Shown here: in pieces, positions 1 to 5,233 of the stretch
How the letters are laid out: the number at the start of each line of letters is the position of its first letter
Numbering within the stretch: position 1 is the first letter of the stretch
DNA from: an uncultured Prevotellaceae bacterium
GTDB taxonomy: Bacteria > Bacteroidota > Bacteroidia > Bacteroidales > Muribaculaceae
Assembly: GCA_945645715.1 (NCBI GenBank)
Contig: CALZFJ010000083.1
Location: 1 to 7,900, forward strand
Direction of reading: 5' to 3'
Length of the DNA stretch: 7,900 nucleotides
Program-made: the position numbers and the translations under genes
The notes under the pieces: model-generated
What the model was told of the DNA's origin: nothing
What the model saw: only the letters and a program-made list of their open reading frames with translations
Databases searched by the model: none

Positions 1-591
1 GGCGTTGGTGCCGATGATGAGGCGGTAGAGGTTGCAGCCGATGAAGTTGCCGAGAACGATGGAGGCGTAGAGAAGCAGCACTTGCCCGGCGTTGGCTGTG
101 AGGTAATCAACCGGCACGCAGAGGTAGTAGAACGCATCGGCTACGCAGTGCGGAAAGCCGCAGATGATGAACAGCGGCACTCCGAAGAGCAGCGGGAGGA
201 ATTTGCCTTCGCGCCCCCATTTCACAGCCGTGGTCATAATGAAACCGCAGCCTATGGCAAGCACTCCGCTTTGCACGATTCCGGCATTGAGGCGACCTTC
301 GAGAATGTGCTGTGCCGCTTCTTGCAGCGGCATGGGCGACATACGCGCCATTAGTGCCACGAGAAGACAGCCCACAATGTTCATTGCGAGGATAGTGCAC
401 AGCTGCAGGAGTTCGCCTTTTGCGAAGAATCCTGCAGTTCCGGTGTAGAGCTTCAGCCGATAGTGGACTACGGCGAGAAGTCCGAAGGCAAATGTTACGG
501 CACCGACAATGCCTCCGACAGCAAGATAGCCGAATCCGGCAATGCCGATGCAAATGCCCGCCATTATGGCTGAGCGAATGAGATTTTTCAT
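1..591 (-). CDS. Formate/nitrite transporter (FNT) family membrane channel, C-terminus cut by window edge
   Basis: An inner-membrane protein of the FNT family, pentameric channels that pass small monovalent anions such as formate, nitrite or hydrosulfide; the substrate cannot be told from sequence. Reading from the ATG at 591 gives 197 uninterrupted codons up to the left edge, so the stop is outside the window. The protein is strongly hydrophobic. Family landmarks are GLLAVVHYRLKLYTG (residues 37-51, matching the family's first re-entrant region), CGFPHCVADAFYY (144-156, matching the GFxHxxANM block that holds the pore histidine, here His148) and GNFIGCNLYRLI (181-192, the second half-repeat). 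It starts almost directly in the first membrane helix and lacks the roughly 30-residue cytoplasmic N-terminus of E. coli FocA. It lies 25 bases after argB on the same strand with no terminator between, so co-transcription is likely. Family sure, substrate unknown. Confidence 0.85.
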   Translation of the reverse strand, partial: MKNLIRSAIMAGICIGIAGFGYLAVGGIVGAVTFAFGLLAVVHYRLKLYTGTAGFFAKGELLQLCTILAMNIVGCLLVALMARMSPMPLQEAAQHILEGRLNAGIVQSGVLAIGCGFIMTTAVKWGREGKFLPLLFGVPLFIICGFPHCVADAFYYLCVPVDYLTANAGQVLLLYASIVLGNFIGCNLYRLIIGTNA

Positions 592-616
592 AATATATCG
601 TTGAATTGAAATCCGG

Positions 617-1387
617 TTATCGGAGATGGGTTCCGAGTGAGAGGTTGTGGAGATTGGAAGCCTTGGTGATGATAACTTCATTCACACCGGCACTGAGCGT
701 AGCGAAAGAGTTGTCGAGCTTAGGTATCATTCCGCCCTGCACTATGCCCTCAGCACGCAATTGTGCGTATTCCTCGGGTGTGATTGAGGGGATAACGCTA
801 TTGTCGTCGTTCTCGTCGCGGAGCACGCCGTTTTTCTCGAAGCAGAACACGAGAGTTACGCGGTAGTGCTTTGCGAGAGCCTTGGCGGTTTCGCCAGCCA
901 TGGTGTCGGCGTTGGTGTTGAGCATATTTCCCTTTCCGTCGTGAGTGAGAGGAGCTATAACAGGCACTACTCCCGAATCGATGAGGCGTGAAAGAGCCTC
1001 GCCGTCGGCACGGCGCACATCGCCCACCCAGCCATAGTCGATGGTCTTCACCGGGCGGCGGTCGCTGAGCATTATGTTCATGTCGGCTCCGGTCATGCCC
1101 AAGGCATTTATGCCGAGAGCCTGGAGGCGAGCCACGATGGTCTTGTTGACGAGTCCGCCATATACCATTGTCACCACTTCGAGCATAGGAGTGTCGGTGA
1201 TGCGGCGGCCTTCAACCATCTGAGTGGCAATGCCGAGTCGCTCAGCCATGCGGGTGGCAGAGCGTCCGCCGCCATGCACGAGTAGCTTTTTCCCTTCGAT
1301 TGAAGAGAAATCGGCGAGAAGTTGCTTCAGTGAGGCTTCTTCCTCAACAATCTTTCCGCCGACTTTAACGATAGTGAGATTTTCCAT
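617..1387 (-). CDS. argB: Acetylglutamate kinase (possibly N-succinylglutamate kinase), arginine biosynthesis
   Basis: Cytoplasmic amino-acid kinase that phosphorylates the gamma-carboxylate of N-acylated glutamate with ATP, the second step of arginine synthesis. At 256 residues it matches the short, E. coli-like form. Visible motifs are the N-terminal phosphate-binding KVGGK (8-12), VHGGGR (37-42), GRRITD (60-65) with the substrate-binding arginine, NTNAD (157-161) with the catalytic aspartate, and GGMIPKL (218-224) with the second active-site lysine. The long N-terminal helix found in arginine-inhibited hexameric enzymes is absent, so a non-hexameric, arginine-insensitive enzyme is inferred. 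Residue 42 is Arg where most enzymes have Pro after HGGG. In Bacteroides fragilis the later transcarbamylase uses N-succinylornithine, so the natural substrate here may be N-succinylglutamate. The ATG at 1387 is preceded by an A-rich AAAAAGAAATT rather than a Shine-Dalgarno. The downstream FNT gene follows after 25 bases. Confidence 0.95.
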   Translation of the reverse strand: MENLTIVKVGGKIVEEEASLKQLLADFSSIEGKKLLVHGGGRSATRMAERLGIATQMVEGRRITDTPMLEVVTMVYGGLVNKTIVARLQALGINALGMTGADMNIMLSDRRPVKTIDYGWVGDVRRADGEALSRLIDSGVVPVIAPLTHDGKGNMLNTNADTMAGETAKALAKHYRVTLVFCFEKNGVLRDENDDNSVIPSITPEEYAQLRAEGIVQGGMIPKLDNSFATLSAGVNEVIITKASNLHNLSLGTHLR

Positions 1388-1401
1388 AATTTCTTTTTAG
1401 A

Positions 1402-1440
1402 GGTGAGAGGTGAGAGGTAAGAGGTAAGAGGGTGGTGGTG
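1402..1440 (+). repeat. Heptamer repeat array 1 (argB leader)
   Basis: Four in-phase 7-base units, GGTGAGA twice (1402-1415) and GGTAAGA twice (1416-1429), followed by GGGTGGTGGTG. A partial unit (taga) precedes it. The array lies 14 bases upstream of the argB start, so in the argB transcript it would be read as a pyrimidine-rich leader (ACCTCTC/ACCTCTT). It is the same unit, in the same DNA strand orientation, as the arrays at 5117, 6969 and 7864, although here the adjoining genes run on the minus strand. Confidence 0.9.
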
Positions 1441-1456
1441 TTATAAAATAAAAAAA

Positions 1457-1532
1457 GTAAAGGACAAGTGTGGGAAGGAAGAGGTAGTAAGGGTAATTGG
1501 GTAAGAGTGACCTTCTCACACTTGCTCTTTAC
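1457..1532 (-). terminator. Long hairpin with A and T tracts, likely prfB terminator
   Basis: Two 22-base arms, 1457-1478 and 1511-1532, are inverted copies that match at 19 of 22 positions, with a 32-base loop. On the minus strand the second arm is followed at once by TTTTTTTATTTTAT (complement of 1443-1456), a good U-tract for a transcript ending prfB, whose stop codon is 8 bases upstream of the first arm. On the plus strand the hairpin is followed by GTTATTTTTTATTTT (1533-1547), so it could stop transcription both ways. The loop (1479-1510) contains degraded heptamer units (GGTAGTA, GGTAATT, GGTAAGA). The arms are longer than in a typical intrinsic terminator. Confidence 0.7.
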
Positions 1533-1540
1533 GTTATTTT

Positions 1541-2651
1541 TTATTTTCCGGCAAACTCCATGAGGTAGGCTTTGATGAACTCGTCGATTCCTCCGTCCAT
1601 CACGCCGTTTACGTCAGACGTCTGGTAGTTTGTGCGGTGGTCCTTCACGCGGCGGTCGTCGAATACGTAGCTGCGAATCTGTGAGCCCCACTCGATTTTC
1701 ATCTTGCTGTCCTCCACTTTGCGCTGCTCGGCGCGACGGTGCTGCATCTCCTTCTCATAGAGGATGGAGCGCAGATGGCGCATTGCATTCTCGCGGTTCT
1801 TGGGCTGGTCGCGTGTTTCGGTGTTCTCGATGAGGATTTCCTCCTCCTCGCCGGTGTAGGGGTCTTTAAACTGGTAGCGCAGGCGCACGCCCGACTCCAC
1901 CTTGTTCACGTTCTGACCGCCGGCACCTCCACTGCGGAACGTATCCCACGAGATGCGTGCCTGCTCGATATTCACCTCAATGGTGTCATCGACGAGCGGA
2001 GTTACAAACACCGATGCAAACGACGTCATGCGCTTGCCCTGGGCGTTATATGGCGACACGCGCACAAGGCGGTGCACGCCGTTCTCACTCTTGAGATAGC
2101 CATAGACGAAATCGCCCTCAATCTTGATGGTGACCGACTTGATGCCGGCATCATCGCCCTCGAGAAGCTGCGAAATGGTCGTCTTGTAGCCATGACGCTC
2201 GCAGTATCGCAGATACATGCGCATGAGCATCTGTGCCCAATCCTGGCTTTCGGTGCCACCTGCACCCGAATTGATGCGGAGCACGGCACCCAGCTTGTCC
2301 TCTTCGAGCCGCAGCATATTGCGCAGCTCAAGTTGCTCAATCTTGCCGATTGTGCGGGCATAAAGGTCGTCGATTTCCTCCTCAGTCACAAGTTCCTCCT
2401 TGATGAAGTCGAAGGCAAGAGCCAGCTCTTCAACGAGTTTGTGGACTTCGTCGTAGTTGTCGATCCAATAATGCAGTTCTTTCACTTTGCGCATTTGAGC
2501 CTCGGCAGCCTTCTGGTCGCTCCAGAAGTCGGGCACATGAGTGCGCAATTCTTCCTCTTCAACTTCGATACGCTTGCTATCGATGTCAAAGATACCTCCT
2601 CAGCGCGTCCTCGCGCTCTTGCGTCTCTTTTAGTTGCTCTTGTGTAATCAC
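1541..2651 (-). CDS. prfB: Peptide chain release factor 2, made by programmed +1 frameshift
   Basis: Class I release factor that reads UAA and UGA stop codons and triggers peptide release on the ribosome. Frame 0 runs from GTG (2651) for 21 codons to CTT (2591-2589), then meets UGA (2588-2586). A +1 slip skips T2588 and continues at GAC (2587-2585) for 348 codons to the TAA at 1541, giving 369 residues, normal for the family. The GTG start is forced: an in-frame TAA lies six codons upstream (2669-2667) with no other good start between, and the resulting N-terminus MITQEQLKE fits Bacteroidales RF2. In the full protein the stop-codon recognition tripeptide is SPY (199-201) instead of the usual SPF, and the catalytic GGQ is at 244-246 in SGGAGGQNVN; the 45-residue spacing matches E. 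coli RF2. Synthesis is autoregulated: low RF2 favours the shift. Without the shift a caller would wrongly begin at an internal TTG at 2548. Confidence 0.97.
2585..2600 (-). promoter_or_regulatory. prfB programmed +1 frameshift site
   Basis: Reads AGGAGG (2600-2595), TAT (2594-2592), CTT (2591-2589), TGA (2588-2586), C (2585). This is the classical RF2 arrangement: a Shine-Dalgarno-like hexamer three bases before a slippery CUU codon followed by a UGA in the poor CUUUGAC context. E. coli has AGGGGG at the hexamer; here it is the full AGGAGG. Codons upstream (ending LRRYL) and downstream (DIDSKRIEVEEEEL) join into a normal RF2 N-terminus only after the shift, which confirms that it is functional and not a sequencing error. 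Confidence 0.97.
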
Positions 2652-2708
2652 TTGAGTTGATGTGGATTAAAAATATTAATAATAAAAATTAGTTATATTT
2701 AGTTTCGT

Positions 2709-2742
2709 GGCAGCTTCGAGCCGAAGATGGCGAGAAGCTGCC
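2709..2742 (-). terminator. Hairpin after the acyl-CoA ligase gene, possible terminator
   Basis: A 9-bp perfect stem GGCAGCTTC/GAAGCTGCC (2709-2717 with 2734-2742) encloses a symmetric 2x2 internal loop, a further 3-bp stem (GCC/GGC) and a 6-base loop. It starts 25 bases after the stop codon of the acyl-CoA ligase gene, in the position expected of a terminator. A U-rich stretch follows only about 20 bases later (TAATTTTTATTATT, around 2693-2680), so it may be an mRNA-stabilising hairpin or partial terminator in place of a strong one. The rest of the 2652-2767 gap is AT-rich and shows no clear promoter box for prfB. Confidence 0.4.
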
Positions 2743-2767
2743 CGGGAGTAGCTTTGCAGGGCAGCAA

Positions 2768-4576
2768 TCAGGCATACATTGCCTCGATTTCGCGGCTGTA
2801 AAGCTGGTTGATGATAGCCCGGCGAATCTTGAGCGTGTTGGTAAGCTCTCCGGTTTCCATGCTGAAAGCCTTGGGGAGCAGGGTGAAACGCTTGATTTGC
2901 TCAAACGAGGCAAAATTCTTCTGCAGCTCGTCGATACGCTTCTCTATCATCTTGATAATATCGGAGTTTTTCACCAGGTCCTCAATGCTCCGATACTGAA
3001 TCTTGTGCTTCGAGGCATATTCCTTTAGAGCTTCGTAGGCAGGAATGATGATTGCGGTGACATATTTGCGCTGGTCGCCGATAACGGCAACTTGCTCGAT
3101 GTAGCGGTCCTCGCCCAGTCGGCTTTCGAGCGCCTGAGGGGCGATGTACTTGCCATTAGAGGTCTTGAACAGGTCCTTGATGCGCTCGGTGAGAATAAGG
3201 CTGCCGTTCTCCGACACCATTCCGGCGTCGCCGGTGCGGAACCATCCATCGCGAGTGAAAGCTTCGGCGGTCTCCTTGGGCTTGTTGTAGTAGCCTTTCA
3301 TCACGGTGTCGCCCTTCACGAGAATCTCGTTACCTGGACCAATCTTGAACTGCACCTCGGGCAGCGGAGTGCCCACAGTGCCCACTTCAAATCCCACCTT
3401 AGGGAAGCAAGTGACCGTGGCAGTGGTCTCGGAAAGACCGTAGCCAATCATTATGTTTATTCCAATAGAGTGCAGAAATTCGGTGATATTCCGTGATAGC
3501 GGAGCACCGGCAGTGGGGAAGAAGTGGCCTCGGTCCACTCCGATAGCCTTGCGCACCTTCGAGAACACCTTCGAGTCGAAGAAGCGGTATTGAGCCTCGA
3601 TGATAGCGGGAGCCTTGCGACCCATGCGGGCGTATTTCAGGTTGCGGATATAGCCAATTTTCAGGGCGCGGTGCACGAGGGCTTTCTGAATGAATCCCAT
3701 CTGGGAAATGTTCTCCTGAACGGCGGTATAGACCTTCTCCCAGAATCGCGGTACGCTGCACATGATGGTGGGTCGCACCTCCTTGATAGCCTCCTGAATG
3801 AGTTTCGGGTTCTGGTTGATATACACGCGGATACCCTCGGTGATAGCGAAGTAGGTCCATGCACGCTCAAAGATGTGCGACAGCGGCAGGAAGCAGAGCG
3901 AAATGTCGTTCTCAGGGTCGTGGTCGAGGCGACGCTGGTGCATTGCAATAGCCGCATCGAAGTTGTGGTGGGTGAGAATCACACCCTTAGGAACACCCGT
4001 GGTGCCCGAAGTGTAGATGAGGCAGGCAATGTCGGCAGGCACGGCTGCATCTTCGCGACTTTGCACCTCGCTGCGGCAAGAAGCCGAGGCTGCAGCACCA
4101 AGCTTCAGCAGGCTGTCCCACGTGATAGTGGAGGAATCATCGGCTTCGAGCTTGATGTCGGGGCTATAGGTGATGATTTGCTGCAAAGTGCTGTTCTCAC
4201 GAGCCACTTGGCGAGCAATATCGTAGTGTTCCTGGCTGCCCACGCACAGAATGTGCGACCGGGAGTCGGAAATGATGTAATCAACTTCGCTCTTTGAGCT
4301 TGTGGCATATATGGGTACGCTTATGGCGCGGTTGCGGAAGGCAGCAAAATCGGTGATAAGATTGTTGGGCATATTCTGCGAGAACACCGCAACACACTGC
4401 TGCGGCTTCAGCCCAAGAATCTCGAAAGCAAGCGACACATTCTCAACATCGCGCTGAAAAACGTTCCATGCTGTGCTTTCCCACTTACTAGTGGCATTAT
4501 CTTTATGATAGTAAACGGCACGGTCACCAAAACGGCTCGCATTGACGCCTATCATCTCAAACAATTTGTTTGCCAT
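2768..4576 (-). CDS. Long-chain fatty-acid--CoA ligase (AMP-binding, FadD/FACL family)
   Basis: Adenylate-forming enzyme that activates fatty acids with ATP to acyl-AMP and then acyl-CoA, probably at the cytoplasmic face of the inner membrane, feeding lipid synthesis or recycling of exogenous fatty acids. 602 residues, close to the usual 600 for the bacterial long-chain (FACL/FadD15-like) group. Motifs in order are YTSGTTGVPKG (188-198, phosphate loop), PTAGAPLS (354-361), GYGLSET (378-384, adenine binding), GWFRTGD (444-450), TERIKD (463-468) and a C-terminal GELTNTLKIRR (576-586) containing the probable adenylation lysine, Lys583. The ATG at 4576 was chosen because a strong -7 promoter box lies 26 bases upstream and the family homology begins with MANKLFEM. 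The frame stays open further upstream, to 5101, only because it runs antisense through dut. It is divergent from dut and followed by a hairpin before prfB. Chain-length preference cannot be read from sequence. Confidence 0.93.
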   Translation of the reverse strand: MANKLFEMIGVNASRFGDRAVYYHKDNATSKWESTAWNVFQRDVENVSLAFEILGLKPQQCVAVFSQNMPNNLITDFAAFRNRAISVPIYATSSKSEVDYIISDSRSHILCVGSQEHYDIARQVARENSTLQQIITYSPDIKLEADDSSTITWDSLLKLGAAASASCRSEVQSREDAAVPADIACLIYTSGTTGVPKGVILTHHNFDAAIAMHQRRLDHDPENDISLCFLPLSHIFERAWTYFAITEGIRVYINQNPKLIQEAIKEVRPTIMCSVPRFWEKVYTAVQENISQMGFIQKALVHRALKIGYIRNLKYARMGRKAPAIIEAQYRFFDSKVFSKVRKAIGVDRGHFFPTAGAPLSRNITEFLHSIGINIMIGYGLSETTATVTCFPKVGFEVGTVGTPLPEVQFKIGPGNEILVKGDTVMKGYYNKPKETAEAFTRDGWFRTGDAGMVSENGSLILTERIKDLFKTSNGKYIAPQALESRLGEDRYIEQVAVIGDQRKYVTAIIIPAYEALKEYASKHKIQYRSIEDLVKNSDIIKMIEKRIDELQKNFASFEQIKRFTLLPKAFSMETGELTNTLKIRRAIINQLYSREIEAMYA

Positions 4577-4601
4577 AGAAGATATTTTTATAAAAACTCT
4601 G

Positions 4602-4609
4602 CAAAGATA
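4602..4609 (-). promoter_or_regulatory. Bacteroidales -7 promoter box for the acyl-CoA ligase
   Basis: The minus strand reads TATCTTTG followed by C, a perfect match to the Bacteroidota sigma-ABfr -7 consensus TAnnTTTG. It ends 26 bases before the ATG at 4576, predicting a leader of about 20 bases. No clear TTTG-type -33 element is seen 19-21 bases upstream, which is common in this phylum. Confidence 0.75.
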
Positions 4610-4632
4610 GTGAATAGTTTCGGAATTATTGC

Positions 4633-4640
4633 TACTTTCG
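4633..4640 (+). promoter_or_regulatory. Candidate -7 promoter box for dut
   Basis: TACTTTCG differs from the TAnnTTTG consensus at one position and ends 26 bases before the dut ATG, the same spacing as the opposing ligase promoter. No good -33 element is visible. It would drive dut and probably the TPR and lipoprotein genes behind it. Confidence 0.5.
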
Positions 4641-4666
4641 CACAATAAAAGGATAAATGAGCAATT

Positions 4667-5116
4667 ATGAAAGAAAATGACATAACCGTGAAAGTGGTGA
4701 ATAAATCGGGAAATGAGCTGCCTCAATATAGCACCCCCGACAGTGCCGGAATGGACTTGCGAGCTTCGCTGAGCGAGCCTGTGACGCTTGCCCCGATGCA
4801 GCGTGCGCTCATTCCCACCGGCATCTATATAGCTTTGCCTCAGGGCTATGAGTGCCAGATTCGTCCTCGTAGCGGCTTGGCGCTGAAGCATGGTGTGACG
4901 GTGCTCAACTCGCCCGGCACTATCGATGCTGACTATCGTGGCGAGATAGGCGTGATACTTGTGAACCTTTCGGACAAGCCGTTTGTTGTGAACAACGGTG
5001 AGCGTATCTGCCAGATGGTGGTGGCGCGATATGACCGCGTGGCTTGGCAGCAGGTGGAAACACTCGACGAAACGGAGCGCGGAGCCGGAGGCTTCGGGCA
5101 CACGGGAGTGGAGTGA
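4667..5116 (+). CDS. dut: dUTP diphosphatase (dUTPase)
   Basis: Homotrimeric cytoplasmic enzyme that hydrolyses dUTP to dUMP and pyrophosphate, keeping uracil out of DNA and supplying dUMP for thymidylate synthesis. 149 residues, the normal length of the trimeric family. All five conserved motifs are visible: SAGMDLRA (26-33, Mg/dUTP binding), RPRSGLALKHG (66-76), LNSPGTIDADYRGEI (80-94, with the catalytic aspartate and uracil-binding hairpin), ERICQMVVA (111-119) and RGAGGFGHTG (137-146, the flexible C-terminal arm that closes over the phosphates). The ATG at 4667 gives the expected N-terminus; a weak AAAAGG lies 15 bases upstream, too far for a good Shine-Dalgarno. The TGA (5114-5116) abuts the 12-unit heptamer array, and the exported TPR gene follows 117 bases later on the same strand. 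Confidence 0.97.
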   Translation: MKENDITVKVVNKSGNELPQYSTPDSAGMDLRASLSEPVTLAPMQRALIPTGIYIALPQGYECQIRPRSGLALKHGVTVLNSPGTIDADYRGEIGVILVNLSDKPFVVNNGERICQMVVARYDRVAWQQVETLDETERGAGGFGHTGVE

Positions 5117-5200
5117 GGTGAGAGGTAAGAGGTGAGAGGTGAGAGGTAAGAGGTGAGAGGTTACAGGTTACTGGTTGCTGGTTACGGGTGAGAGGTGAGA
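5117..5200 (+). repeat. Heptamer repeat array 2 (12 units, mosaic)
   Basis: Twelve exact 7-base units in unbroken phase directly after the dut stop codon. Units 1-6 are GGTGAGA or GGTAAGA, units 7-10 are GGTTACA, GGTTACT, GGTTGCT and GGTTACG, and units 11-12 are GGTGAGA again. GGT is constant in all twelve; only the other four bases vary. On the minus strand the array has no stop codon and reads as SPLTSHL-like heptads, which produces a spurious reading frame. It fills most of the dut-TPR gap. Confidence 0.95.
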
Positions 5201-5233
5201 GTGAGGGGATTTGGAATTGAATTTTTTTATGTG

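Noticed and set aside
1402..1429. Heptamer arrays as a CRISPR array
   Set aside because: Units are 7 bases with no spacers, and there are no cas genes.
2548..2588. prfB as a broken or frameshifted pseudogene
   Set aside because: The break is exactly the conserved AGGAGG-TAT-CTT-TGA-C programmed frameshift and both parts join into a normal RF2.
1739..2647. 302-codon plus-strand open frame over prfB
   Set aside because: It is antisense to the well-conserved RF2 sequence along its whole length, shows no recognisable domain and has no promoter or start signal.
3524..4297. 257-codon plus-strand open frame over the acyl-CoA ligase
   Set aside because: Antisense shadow of conserved AMP-binding domain sequence; its His/Arg-rich composition is typical of reverse-strand frames.
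4577..5101. Open frame extending the acyl-CoA ligase 175 codons upstream
   Set aside because: It runs antisense through the conserved dut gene, has no similarity to the ligase family, and a strong -7 promoter box lies downstream of it, 26 bases before the ATG at 4576.
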